Shown here piece by piece: positions 18,452 to 27,177 of a DNA stretch of 64,000 nt. The DNA is from an uncultured Flavobacteriaceae bacterium (GTDB taxonomy: Bacteria > Bacteroidota > Bacteroidia > Flavobacteriales > Flavobacteriaceae). The position numbers and the translations under genes are program-made. Below the pieces are notes generated by a model, which worked only from the letters and a program-made list of their open reading frames with translations, did no database searches and was not told the origin of the DNA. How positions within the stretch are numbered: position 1 is the first letter of the stretch; every line of letters begins with the position of its first letter. The DNA lies in NCBI GenBank assembly GCA_947503105.1, contig CANNCM010000002.1, forward strand, positions 391,546 to 455,545, read 5' to 3'.

Positions 18452-19030
18452 ATGATGAGAATTTTATTGATATTTACTTGTGTTTGTTTAAGCACATTGG
18501 CCTGTAAGTCCAAATCTGAAAAAAACACTGAAACACAAACAACACCAACTGAAATTACACCTCTAAAAGAAACCTCTGAAACCTACGTCAACATTGTGCT
18601 CAATCCAAAAAATGAGAGTAATGTTCAAGGAAAAGTTCGTTTTGTTCAGTCTGGAGATGTTGTGAAAATGACTGCGAAAGTATCTGGCCTCTCCAAAGGG
18701 GTGCATGCGATACATATTCATGAAAACAGTGATTGTTCCTCTCCAGATGGAAAATCTGCTGGCGGGCATTGGAATCCTACCGCGCAACCACATGGCAAAT
18801 GGGGTAACGAAACTGGTTATCACAAAGGAGATATTGGAAATTTCAACGTAGAAAATGAAGACATTGTGACCATTAAATTTTCCACAAACGAATGGTGTAT
18901 AGGTTGTGGAGATGAAACCAAAGATATTTTGGGTAAAGGAGTCATTATACATCAAGGTGCAGACGATTTTGTGTCTCAACCCTCTGGTGCAGCTGGAAGT
19001 CGTGTAAGTTGCGCTGGCATCATTAAGTAG
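18452..19030 (+). CDS. sodC: Lipoprotein Cu/Zn superoxide dismutase
   Basis: 192 residues. The N-terminus ends in a lipobox (LSTLAC, Cys about 18), so the enzyme is likely anchored in an envelope membrane. It dismutates superoxide outside the cytoplasm. Metal ligands are all visible: HIHENSDC (copper His pair), GGHWNP, QPHGKWG, YHKGDIGN (zinc His and Asp) and VIIHQGADD. The disulfide cysteines are in NSDC and VSCAG, and the active-site arginine is in GSRVSC. An additional CIGC pair before the last ligand is not part of the standard fold. Confidence 0.95.
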   Translation: MMRILLIFTCVCLSTLACKSKSEKNTETQTTPTEITPLKETSETYVNIVLNPKNESNVQGKVRFVQSGDVVKMTAKVSGLSKGVHAIHIHENSDCSSPDGKSAGGHWNPTAQPHGKWGNETGYHKGDIGNFNVENEDIVTIKFSTNEWCIGCGDETKDILGKGVIIHQGADDFVSQPSGAAGSRVSCAGIIK

Positions 19031-19053
19031 TTTATGCGTTAGACCCCCCCAAT

Positions 19054-20217
19054 ATGAATCCATCGTCAAAAGGTTGGCTAAAAAAACTTCTCAAAACACT
19101 TGATAAGGATGCCGTTGATTGTATCGCTCTAAAGGATTTTTATCCAAAATTAAAAGGCGTTGGATTTGTTTATGGCAGTAACATTGCTGTTGCAAATAAG
19201 GGTCTTGTCAATCGTGATTTTACGCAAGAAGAACGCTGCAAAATAAACCTTATACTCGCGCTACTTTGTGTCTATAAAGACACTGGGGATTCTATTGATA
19301 ATTTTGTGCCCACAATAAAAACATTTTATAAAAATATAGGGTTTTATAAGAAAAGTTTTATCGAAGAAATTTTAGGCGAAGATGTGGAGCTCATCATCCA
19401 CAAACGCATTCAAATTGACAATAACATCATCACTAGAAATTTCAACTATTTTGTCACCAATGCTCTATTGTTTATGGATGTTTTGGCTTTTACAGTGTTT
19501 CTCCAAAATTCTAAGCAAACACTAAGCTATTTAAAAGGCCTAGAAAACACCATTAGAGCTGTTGTTTCTATGGCTTTAAATTCAAAATCCAAAAAAAATA
19601 AATATGACAAAAGTTTAATTCGTTTGCTGGAATCTTCTTTGCGTTTGTCGGAATCAAAAAATATATCTTTTGATGCCCTACAACCGACGGCCTACTCTGA
19701 ATTGGAACGTTGGTATTTTTTAGACTTAGCATGCATGGCAACTTGGAGTGATTTAAAAATAGATAAGGGAGAACAAGCGTTTTTTCAAAAATTTAAAGTA
19801 AAATTTGATTTTTCAAATCATCAAATTGAGGAGGCAATTTCTTCGGTAGATCACTTTTACAGAGAAAATAAAAATCATGTTGAGTTATTGAGTACCAAAA
19901 ATTTAGCAGAACGCTTTTATGATAATTCTGGAAAATTGGTCAAAAAACTCATCACAAGAAATAGCAAGAAACTATATCAAGAACTTAAGGAAAGTAAAGA
20001 ACTTTTGGTTTTATTATCCCAATCTACAGTACGGGATTTAACAGATGAGGAAGTCGATAAAATGCAAGAACAACTGCTTGATGTTCTGAAATCGATTCCT
20101 AGTTTGGCTATTTTTATGTTGCCTGGCGGGGCTGTTTTATTACCGCTTTTTATAAAATTTATACCAAAATTATTACCTTCTGCTTTTGACGACAATAGAA
20201 TCGATGATAAATCATAA
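19054..20217 (+). CDS. LETM1-related protein
   Basis: 387 residues, no signal peptide. The C-terminus carries a LETM1-like segment: LKSIPSLAIFMLPGG, then ALLPLFIKF-type hydrophobic sequence and IPKLLPSAFDDNRID. The middle (about 210-260) resembles a TerB-like acidic helical domain (ACMATWSDLKIDKGEQAFF). Bacteroidota homologues are annotated as LETM1-related biofilm-associated proteins; the molecular role is unknown. In mitochondria LETM1 acts in cation/proton exchange, but one hydrophobic helix here is not enough to claim transport. It is followed after 9 bases by the DUF1456 gene. Confidence 0.75.
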   Translation: MNPSSKGWLKKLLKTLDKDAVDCIALKDFYPKLKGVGFVYGSNIAVANKGLVNRDFTQEERCKINLILALLCVYKDTGDSIDNFVPTIKTFYKNIGFYKKSFIEEILGEDVELIIHKRIQIDNNIITRNFNYFVTNALLFMDVLAFTVFLQNSKQTLSYLKGLENTIRAVVSMALNSKSKKNKYDKSLIRLLESSLRLSESKNISFDALQPTAYSELERWYFLDLACMATWSDLKIDKGEQAFFQKFKVKFDFSNHQIEEAISSVDHFYRENKNHVELLSTKNLAERFYDNSGKLVKKLITRNSKKLYQELKESKELLVLLSQSTVRDLTDEEVDKMQEQLLDVLKSIPSLAIFMLPGGAVLLPLFIKFIPKLLPSAFDDNRIDDKS

Positions 20218-20226
20218 TAACAAAAA

Positions 20227-20472
20227 ATGGGATTGACCAATAACGATGTTTTTAAAAAACTAAGAGTAGCACACAAATTGAGAGATGAAGATATCATCAA
20301 AATTTGTGCGCTTAAAGATTTTAAAGTTACAAAAGGGGAAATTAACGCTCTTTTTAGAAATGAAAATCACCCAAAATTTATGCCTTGCGGCGATCAGTTT
20401 TTACGCAATTTTTTAGATGGATTAATTATTCATCTTAGAGGGCCAATGCCACAAAAACAAACCAAAAAATAA
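20227..20472 (+). CDS. DUF1456 (YehS-like) small protein
   Basis: 81 residues, one copy of the repeat that occurs twice in E. coli YehS: MGLTNNDVFKKLRVAHKLRD, then KDFKVTKGEINALFRNENHP and FLRNFLDGLI. The function of the family is unknown. Its TAA overlaps by one base the ATG of the DUF1684 gene, implying translational coupling. Confidence 0.85.
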   Translation: MGLTNNDVFKKLRVAHKLRDEDIIKICALKDFKVTKGEINALFRNENHPKFMPCGDQFLRNFLDGLIIHLRGPMPQKQTKK

Positions 20473-21356
20473 TGAAAAAAATTTTTTTTTATTGTTTCAT
20501 TCTATCGCTTTTTTTACACTGTAAAAATGAAACAAAAACATTTCCTATTGACCAAACATATCTAAACACTTTAGAGCAAGACAGAAGCGAACGCGATGAA
20601 AGACGAGTAAGGTATTTAGAATTGTGTGGTTTATTCAAATTGGACACCACCGAAACTATTTTTGGCATAGACAACAACAAAAATATCAGCACCACATCTG
20701 ACGAAATTAATCAAGTCATTGGTAAATTCTCTTGGGATGGTAAAGCATTCAATTTTGAAGCAAATAACGACATCAAAATCAATGATACTAATGGTGAGGG
20801 CGTTCAAACTAAATCCTTAATTTTAAACGCTACAGGAGATTCCGAAACACTATTCTTTAATAACTTCAGCTGGCGTGTCATAACCCGCTCTGGAGCGCTT
20901 TATCTACGCGTTTGGGATAAAAAAAATCCTGCCATTGAAGCCTTTAAAGGATTTGAAAATTTTAAAGCTAATTCTGATTTTATTTTTGAAGCAGACTTTA
21001 AGTACTTTTCAACATCTAAATCACAATCCGTTGCTTCAAAACTGGGCTTAAATGAGACAACAAAATTTATAGGAAACGTACAATTTAATTATAATGGAGA
21101 GCTTTATACTCTAGATGTAGGCGAGCACGGCTGGATCATGGTTGGCGATCTAACGTCTGGAGACACTACCTATGGCGGCGGACGCTATATGTATATTGAT
21201 GTACCAAAAACCAATGGGAAAGTAATATTGGATTTTAATTATTTATACAATCCCCCATGCCGTTATTCAGAGTTTACGACTTGCCTTTTTCCTCCAAGAC
21301 AAAATAGTCTTTCAATCGCTATTGAAGCAGGTGAACTTTTGACTTTCAAAAAATAA
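20472..21356 (+). CDS. DUF1684 lipoprotein
   Basis: 294 residues with a lipoprotein signal (MKKIFFYCFILSLFLHCKNE, Cys about 17). DUF1684 signatures are clear: TSGDTTYGGGRYMYIDVP, VILDFNYLYNPPC, and the C-terminal CLFPPRQNSLSIAIEAGE. The start of the mature protein has the typical ERDERRVRYL helix. The family has no proven function; it is widespread in Bacteroidota and Actinobacteria as an envelope protein. It is last of the three-gene run with the LETM1-related gene. Confidence 0.88.
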   Translation: MKKIFFYCFILSLFLHCKNETKTFPIDQTYLNTLEQDRSERDERRVRYLELCGLFKLDTTETIFGIDNNKNISTTSDEINQVIGKFSWDGKAFNFEANNDIKINDTNGEGVQTKSLILNATGDSETLFFNNFSWRVITRSGALYLRVWDKKNPAIEAFKGFENFKANSDFIFEADFKYFSTSKSQSVASKLGLNETTKFIGNVQFNYNGELYTLDVGEHGWIMVGDLTSGDTTYGGGRYMYIDVPKTNGKVILDFNYLYNPPCRYSEFTTCLFPPRQNSLSIAIEAGELLTFKK

Positions 21357-21417
21357 ATGTAAAAAATGGTAACATTTTCTTTAAATACCGTCTTACCAAT
21401 AACCAATTTAAACCTCT

Positions 21418-21915
21418 TTGAAGACAACTAACGAAAATGAATTTGTAACACTTGTACAAAAGCATCAGAATTTAATTCATAAAATCTGTCGTTTGTACAC
21501 AAGAAGTGATGCAGAACATAAAGATTTGTTTCAAGAAATCACCATACAACTCTGGAAGGCGTACCCGAAATTTCGCGGTGATTCAAAATTTAGTACATGG
21601 ATGTATAGAGTTGGATTGAATACTGCCATTACGCTGTATCGAAAATCTAAGCGAAGAATCCAAAGTCAAAATATAGATGATTTTTCCTATAAAATTCCTC
21701 AAGCAGAACCCTACGATGACACCGAAGATCAGCAACTTGAATTAATTTATCAGGCCATAAAAAAACTTAACGATATTGAAAAGGCCTTGATTTTCTTGTA
21801 TTTAGAAAATAAAAATTACAAAGAAATTAGCGAAACTGTTGGTATTAGTGAAGTGAATGCACGTGTGAAAATGAACCGTGTTAAGAAGAAATTGAAAAAA
21901 CAATTAAATCCCTAA
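21418..21915 (+). CDS. ECF-type RNA polymerase sigma factor
   Basis: 165 residues starting at TTG (21418); there is no ATG before the conserved region 2, so TTG is needed. Region 2 shows HKDLFQEITIQLWKAYPKF and FSTWMYRVGLNTAI. Region 4 shows KALIFLYLENKNYKEISETV followed by the helix-turn-helix. The partner gene starts 4 bases downstream and encodes a membrane protein, the classical arrangement of a sigma factor with a membrane anti-sigma. Confidence 0.92.
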   Translation: MKTTNENEFVTLVQKHQNLIHKICRLYTRSDAEHKDLFQEITIQLWKAYPKFRGDSKFSTWMYRVGLNTAITLYRKSKRRIQSQNIDDFSYKIPQAEPYDDTEDQQLELIYQAIKKLNDIEKALIFLYLENKNYKEISETVGISEVNARVKMNRVKKKLKKQLNP

Positions 21916-21919
21916 TTTT

Positions 21920-22561
21920 ATGAAAGAATTAGAACGATTAAAAAAAGATTGGAAAACAAATAATAACTTTCCAGAACTGTCAAAGGAAGAAATTTACACC
22001 TTTCTACACAAAAAATCTTCATCAATTGTCAAATGGATTTTTATCATTAGTCTGTTAGAATTTGGATTTTGGTCGCTCATTGGCTTAATCACAAAAAACA
22101 GTGAAGCCCAACAGCGCTTTGATTCGTATAATGTCGATGCTATCATGATGCCGTTGATGGTTATTGGATATATCATTTTGATTTACTTTTTTGTGATGTT
22201 TTATAAAAACTACAAAGAAATATCCAATACAGATTCTACAAAATCATTAATGCAAAAGATTCTAAAAACCCGAAAAACAGTAAAGCATTATGTGATTTTT
22301 AATCTTGTGTTTTTATTTATTTCATCAATAATTGGAGCAGTTATTGAGTTTTCCAATAATTCAGATTTAAAACTTACCATTTCACAATTTGAAAACACCA
22401 ACGACCTTTACATCTTTTATGCCATTATTGGAGGTATTACCCTGATTGCAATTGTCGTATTGTTGGCAATTTTAATCGGGTTTTATTATCTCGTTTATGG
22501 GATATTATTGAAGCGTTTAAAAGAAAATTATAAAGAATTAGAGGTAATTGAAGTGGAATAA
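21920..22561 (+). CDS. Membrane protein paired with the sigma factor, candidate anti-sigma
   Basis: 213 residues. The cytoplasmic N-terminus of about 35 residues (MKELERLKKDWKTNNNFPEL) is followed by four likely transmembrane segments near 36-58, 75-98, 120-140 and 165-195. Homologues are often mislabelled beta-carotene monooxygenase; nothing here supports that. Position directly behind an ECF sigma gene and the acidic N-terminal helix suggest it holds the sigma factor at the membrane. The stop codon abuts base-to-base the stop codon of the converging acyltransferase gene. Confidence 0.75.
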   Translation: MKELERLKKDWKTNNNFPELSKEEIYTFLHKKSSSIVKWIFIISLLEFGFWSLIGLITKNSEAQQRFDSYNVDAIMMPLMVIGYIILIYFFVMFYKNYKEISNTDSTKSLMQKILKTRKTVKHYVIFNLVFLFISSIIGAVIEFSNNSDLKLTISQFENTNDLYIFYAIIGGITLIAIVVLLAILIGFYYLVYGILLKRLKENYKELEVIEVE

Positions 22562-23359
22562 TTACCAATTTCGTTTTTGATTCAGAGTTTCATTTTCTGT
22601 AAGTTCCTCTTGAGAAATGACTTTTAGAAACGAAGGATGCTGCTCTATAGCATACTCAATTTTTTCAACAATTTGCTCAATAGTTTCATTTTCATAATCA
22701 ATATCAAGAGGAGCTTTTATTTCCATGGATTGCAGAATATTTTTCTTTTTGATGCGAATCCCTTTTTTGTCAAAAGCACGTCTAAAACCATCAATAACAA
22801 TTGGCACAACAATAGGTTTGTAGTGCTTAATGATATGGGCCGTCCCTTTACGAATGGGCTTGAAAGGCGTTGTTGTTCCTTGAGGAAAAGTAATCACCCA
22901 ACCATCATCAAGCGCTTTTTTGATATTAGAAATATCGCTCATTTTCACTTGTCGATTAACGTCTTTTCCAGAAGCGCGCCAGGTTCTTTCTATACTTATA
23001 GATCCTGCATAAGCAAATAGTTTTGGAAGGAATCCCGCTTTCATGGTTTCTTTGGCTGCCACATAATATAAATTCAATTTTGGGTTCCACAAATACCCCA
23101 CATTTTTGATTGAATCATCGCGTCCGCTAAGCGCAGCATTGAATACATGAAACATCGCTACAACATCGGCAAAATAGGTTTGATGATTTGATATGAATAA
23201 TATATTGGTTTCTGGAAGTGATCGTAAAATATCTGAACCCTCTATTTGAAGTTCATTAAAGCCATGGTACCGCTGGTGGCTAACCACTCCCAATACACGA
23301 ATGATCCATTTTTTTAGGATTAAATATTGACCAAAAATGTTTTTCTTAAATAAACCCAT
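22562..23359 (-). CDS. Lysophospholipid acyltransferase (PlsC-like)
   Basis: 265 residues. The acceptor motif reads SNHQTYFADV, with five residues between His and Asp where PlsC has four (N-H-x4-D). The phosphate-binding motif reads FPQGTTTPF in place of FPEGTRS. The later VPIVIDGFRRAF fits PlsC. The protein acts on the cytoplasmic membrane face, probably esterifying a lysophospholipid or other lyso-lipid. It lies 29 bases behind the Nudix gene on the same strand. Confidence 0.85.
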   Translation of the reverse strand: MGLFKKNIFGQYLILKKWIIRVLGVVSHQRYHGFNELQIEGSDILRSLPETNILFISNHQTYFADVVAMFHVFNAALSGRDDSIKNVGYLWNPKLNLYYVAAKETMKAGFLPKLFAYAGSISIERTWRASGKDVNRQVKMSDISNIKKALDDGWVITFPQGTTTPFKPIRKGTAHIIKHYKPIVVPIVIDGFRRAFDKKGIRIKKKNILQSMEIKAPLDIDYENETIEQIVEKIEYAIEQHPSFLKVISQEELTENETLNQKRNW

Positions 23360-23388
23360 AGAACTAAAAAATCGAATACAAACCTAAG

Positions 23389-24036
23389 CTAATTTTTTAG
23401 AATTTCTTTAATCATATCAACAATTTCTATGAGAATCATTGCGGTTGCACCCCAAATAATATGACCCTCAAAATTAAAGGCAGGGACTTGAACCGTTGGG
23501 CCATAAGACGTTGAAACTTTTGTGTGTATTTGAAAAGAATCCTCTAAAAGCTTGTACACTGGAATTTCTATAATTGACTCCACCTCAGAGGGTTGCAATT
23601 TAAAAATTGGAGTGCTTTTGGAAAAACCAATATAAGGGTACACGATAAAATTACTCGGTGGAATGTACAAATTAGTTAATGCACATACCGTTTTGATGGC
23701 TGTTAGCTGTACACCTATTTCTTCCCAAGTTTCACGCAGTGCAGTTTGCTCGAAATTTGCATCTTCAATTTCAGGTTTACCCCCTGGAAAACCTATTTGC
23801 CCAGAATGCACCCCGTCATAAGATTTTCTAACAATAAACACCAAAGTGGCCTCCTTATTTTTATTGGGGTAAAATAAAGCCATGACCGCTGCAGTTTTTG
23901 CATCTGGGATCAAGGCTTTATTGCATTCCAACACTTCTTTTCGAAATGGCGGTGCCATTTTCAATTGAGAAGAAACGCCTTTGAGTTCCAAATGTTTTAT
24001 TTCTAATAATATTTTTTCAAATGCTTCAAATCTCAT
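23389..24036 (-). CDS. Nudix hydrolase, CoA pyrophosphatase type
   Basis: 215 residues. The Nudix box runs from GFPGGKPEIEDANF to LRETWEEIGV (about residues 82-109). Just upstream is the CoA-specific motif VRKSYDGVHSGQIGFPGG, which marks the NudL/CoAse group cleaving coenzyme A and acyl-CoA to 4'-phosphopantetheine derivatives. It probably controls CoA pools. It is divergent from the PPIase gene with a 34-base spacer and is first of a two-gene operon with the acyltransferase. Confidence 0.9.
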   Translation of the reverse strand: MRFEAFEKILLEIKHLELKGVSSQLKMAPPFRKEVLECNKALIPDAKTAAVMALFYPNKNKEATLVFIVRKSYDGVHSGQIGFPGGKPEIEDANFEQTALRETWEEIGVQLTAIKTVCALTNLYIPPSNFIVYPYIGFSKSTPIFKLQPSEVESIIEIPVYKLLEDSFQIHTKVSTSYGPTVQVPAFNFEGHIIWGATAMILIEIVDMIKEILKN

Positions 24037-24070
24037 ATATTTCTGAACTAAACCAAACGCCTTTTATTGT

Positions 24071-24763
24071 ATGCGCTATTTCGTATTGCTTTTTATCTTT
24101 TTGTTGAATTGTCAAGATACTAAATCTGAAAAGAACAATAGAGCTCCAAAAAGTGAATCTGCAATTCCTGAACGAAACACTCAAAAAATAAAGACTACAA
24201 CAGAAGCACCTTTTCTTTTGTCCGACAAAAATGTGATGGAATTTTTTCTAGAATATGATAGTATTCATAAGGAAGATAAAGTCCGTATCACAACCGATTT
24301 TGGCAACATTGATATCAAACTGTTTGAAGCCACAAAGTTTCATCGCTCGAACTTTATTTATTTGACCAAGAAAAAATACTTTGATAATACTCAGTTCTAT
24401 CGAGTTATAAATAATTATATCATTCAAGGCGGTAATAGCGACGACCAAAAAACATTGAATAAACGCAAAAAAATTGGACGTTATTTGCTGCCCAATGATC
24501 ACAAAAAAGGATTTAAGCACGATCGTGGGATGGTGAGTATGCCAAGTAGTGCAGTGGCAAATCCCTACAAAATGGCCTCACCTTTTGAGTTTTTTATTGT
24601 ACAACAACGTGGTGGAGCACACCATTTGGATGGCGACTATGCGGTTTTTGGAAAAGTAATTCGAGGGATGGATGTTGTCGATAAAATTGCAGCTGTTCCG
24701 ACAGACAAAGGCGACTGGCCTCAAACTAATGTTTACATCAGAAAAATTGAAATCATCGATTAA
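24071..24763 (+). CDS. Lipoprotein cyclophilin-type peptidylprolyl isomerase
   Basis: 230 residues. The short lipoprotein signal ends LLNCQD (Cys 14), followed by a polar linker to about residue 70. The cyclophilin domain shows FGNIDIKLFEATKFHRSNF, FDNTQFYRVINNYIIQGG and FEFFIVQQ...LDGDYAVFGKV. It catalyses proline cis/trans isomerisation in the envelope, probably helping outer-membrane protein folding. There is an insertion of basic residues after the active-site strand (about 135-160). Confidence 0.92.
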   Translation: MRYFVLLFIFLLNCQDTKSEKNNRAPKSESAIPERNTQKIKTTTEAPFLLSDKNVMEFFLEYDSIHKEDKVRITTDFGNIDIKLFEATKFHRSNFIYLTKKKYFDNTQFYRVINNYIIQGGNSDDQKTLNKRKKIGRYLLPNDHKKGFKHDRGMVSMPSSAVANPYKMASPFEFFIVQQRGGAHHLDGDYAVFGKVIRGMDVVDKIAAVPTDKGDWPQTNVYIRKIEIID

Positions 24764-24831
24764 ATTTACACATGGATGTTTCATTAGTTTTTTATACATT
24801 GTACTCCTTAAATTAGTTTAAATCAATCATT

Positions 24832-26961
24832 ATGAACAAACAAAAACACACAACCAACATTGTACTTCTCTATTTATGTATCTTCTCAATTATTCTGAGT
24901 TGCAAAAATTCCGAAAACACTAGCAACGTACTGCTACAAGAATGGACAGGTCCCTATGGTGGTGTTCCTGCTTTTGACAAAATGCAAGTTGCTGATATTG
25001 AGTCTGCTGTAGAACAAGGCATGACAGAAAATTTAGAAGAAATTGATGCTATTGCCAATTCTACCGAAGCTCCAACCTTTGAAAATACCATTGAAGCTAT
25101 GGAACGCTCGGGCTCAACTTTGGATAACGTTTTTACGTATTATGGAATTTTGAGTAGCAATATGTCTTCGCCAGAATTCAGAGAAGTTCAGGCCAGACTA
25201 GCCCCAAAATTATCTGGGTTTTCGTCAAAAATCAGTCAAAATGAAAAATTATTTGAACGCATCAAAACGGTGTATGACAATGCACAAAAAACTCCTTTAG
25301 ATGACGACCAACAGCGTGTTGTAGAACTAATTTATACAGGATTTGCTATGCGTGGTGCTGCTCTTGATGCTGAGAAAAAAGCACGTTATGCAGCAATAGA
25401 TAAAGAACTCTCTACTTTGTATAACACCTTCTCAGACAATGTTTTACATGACGAAGAAAACTATGTCACTTTCCTTGATGAAAATCAACTTGGTGGACTT
25501 TCTGATGGATTTATAAAATCGGCAGCAGCCATTGCCAAAAGCAAAGGACAAGACGGTAAATATGCCATCACAAATACACGATCATCAATGGATCCATTTT
25601 TGACTTACTCTACAGAAAGAGATTTACGTAAGAAAGTTTGGACTAATTATTATTCCAGAGGCGATAATAATGATGAGTACGACAACAAATCTTTGATTGC
25701 TGAAATTCTCAAACTAAGAAGAGAACGTGTAGAGCTTTTGGGTCATAAAAATTATGCCGAGTGGCGTTTGCAAGACCGAATGGCCAAAACACCAGAAAAT
25801 GCAATGCAGCTGATGGAAGCCGTATGGCCCTCTGCCATTGCAAGGGTCGCCGAAGAAGTGGCAGACATGCAAGCCATCGCCGATGCCAATGGCGATAAGA
25901 TCACCATTGAACCTTGGGATTACCGCTTTTATGCCGAAAAAGTGCGTGTTGCAAAATATGATTTGAACAGCGATGAAGTAAAACAATATTTACAACTAGA
26001 CAAACTTCGCGAAGCCATGTTTTATGTTGCTGGACGCTTGTTTAATTACAAATTTGAACCTGTACCTGAAGGAAGCGTAGCTGTTTTTCATGAAGATGTT
26101 AAGGTGTGGGAAGTTACCGATTTAGATTCTGGTGAGCACATTGGACTTTGGTATTTAGATCCTTTTGCACGAGAAGGAAAACGTTCTGGAGCATGGGCTA
26201 CGACCTATAGAAGTCACACTACATTTGATGGCAAAAAAACTGTTTTGGCTTCCAATAATTCTAACTTTATCAAAGCTGCACCTGGCGATGCTGTTCTTGT
26301 ATCTTGGGACGACGCCGAAACCTTTTTCCATGAATTTGGCCATGCCCTACACTTTTTCTCTTCCAATGTGAAATACCCAACCCTTAATGGTGGTGTACGA
26401 GATTACACCGAATTTCAATCGCAGTTATTGGAGCGCTGGTTATCTACAGATGAAGTCATCTCAAAATATTTGGTGCATTACAAAACTGGAGAAGTGATCC
26501 CCGATGCTCTAGTCGCAAAAATTAAAAAAGCAGCAACCTTCAATCAAGGATTTGGAACTACAGAATATTTGGCTTCTGCTCTGATGGATATGAAATTACA
26601 CCTTGCAGATCCTGAGGGTATAGATGTAGGCGCCTTTGAAAAAGAAACTTTGGACGCCCTCAAAATGCCAAAAGAACTCCCTATGCGCCACCGTACGCCA
26701 CACTTTAGCCATGTGTTTTCTGGAGAGGGCTATGCTACAGCCTATTACGGCTACATGTGGGCCGATGTCCTTACAGCCGATGCCGCAGAAGCATTTACAC
26801 AAAGTCCAGGTGGATTTTATGATAAAGACATGGCCAATAAACTCGTAAAATACTTATTCGCACCACGGAATTCTATGGATCCTGCAAAAGCTTACCGCCT
26901 CTTTAGAGGCAGAGATGCACAAATTGAAGCCCTAATGCGAGACCGTGGGTTTGTGGAATAA
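24832..26961 (+). CDS. M3-family oligopeptidase, lipoprotein (Dcp/OpdA type)
   Basis: 709 residues. The lipobox ILSCKN (Cys 24) indicates an envelope location. The zinc motif HEFGHALH is at about residues 500-507, and the third ligand glutamate is in GVRDYTEFQSQLLERW. C-terminal motifs FSHVFSGEGYATAYYGYMWAD and LFRGRDAQIEALMRDRG are typical of peptidyl-dipeptidase Dcp. It probably trims peptides entering the periplasm. Confidence 0.94.
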   Translation: MNKQKHTTNIVLLYLCIFSIILSCKNSENTSNVLLQEWTGPYGGVPAFDKMQVADIESAVEQGMTENLEEIDAIANSTEAPTFENTIEAMERSGSTLDNVFTYYGILSSNMSSPEFREVQARLAPKLSGFSSKISQNEKLFERIKTVYDNAQKTPLDDDQQRVVELIYTGFAMRGAALDAEKKARYAAIDKELSTLYNTFSDNVLHDEENYVTFLDENQLGGLSDGFIKSAAAIAKSKGQDGKYAITNTRSSMDPFLTYSTERDLRKKVWTNYYSRGDNNDEYDNKSLIAEILKLRRERVELLGHKNYAEWRLQDRMAKTPENAMQLMEAVWPSAIARVAEEVADMQAIADANGDKITIEPWDYRFYAEKVRVAKYDLNSDEVKQYLQLDKLREAMFYVAGRLFNYKFEPVPEGSVAVFHEDVKVWEVTDLDSGEHIGLWYLDPFAREGKRSGAWATTYRSHTTFDGKKTVLASNNSNFIKAAPGDAVLVSWDDAETFFHEFGHALHFFSSNVKYPTLNGGVRDYTEFQSQLLERWLSTDEVISKYLVHYKTGEVIPDALVAKIKKAATFNQGFGTTEYLASALMDMKLHLADPEGIDVGAFEKETLDALKMPKELPMRHRTPHFSHVFSGEGYATAYYGYMWADVLTADAAEAFTQSPGGFYDKDMANKLVKYLFAPRNSMDPAKAYRLFRGRDAQIEALMRDRGFVE

Positions 26962-26981
26962 CATCTTCGCTAAAACACTTT

Positions 26982-27011
26982 AAAAACCACTTTTTAAAAG
27001 GTGGTTTTTTT
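26982..27011 (+). terminator. Terminator of the M3 peptidase gene
   Basis: AAAAACCAC at 26982-26990 pairs with GTGGTTTTT at 27001-27009, followed by further T. It begins 21 bases after the stop codon. Confidence 0.75.
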
Positions 27012-27031
27012 ATGCCCCCCTGGTGCACGAA

Positions 27032-27112
27032 TTATTCGCGTTCCAAATAAGCGGTATCCACTTCAGAGGGGTAAACCACACGATAGGAATCGTCCGGTAG
27101 CGAGAATTTTAT
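27032..27112 (-). pseudogene. Orphan coding-like C-terminal fragment
   Basis: The leftward frame from 27112 to the TAA at 27034-27032 reads 26 residues with protein-like composition, ending DTAYLERE. It includes LPDDSYRVVYPSEV. It has no start codon, and two stop codons sit directly upstream at 27113-27118. The stretch is visibly less AT-rich than the DNA around it. It looks like the tail of a lost gene; I do not recognise the family. Chance cannot be excluded at this length. Confidence 0.35.
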
Positions 27113-27154
27113 TTATTAACCTATTAAAACACAAAAAGTGATAGATAAAATTTA

Positions 27155-27162
27155 TACTTTTG
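27155..27162 (+). promoter_or_regulatory. -7 element of oxyR
   Basis: TACTTTTG matches TAnnTTTG exactly, 15 bases before the ATG at 27178. It overlaps the alternative TTG at 27160, which argues that the ATG is the true start. No clear -33 element. Confidence 0.5.
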
Positions 27163-27177
27163 TATAAAAACTACCTT

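Noticed and set aside
27012-27150. Possible tRNA or riboswitch in the less AT-rich spacer before oxyR
   Set aside because: No cloverleaf or known riboswitch core could be folded by eye; the leftward frame explains the composition better.
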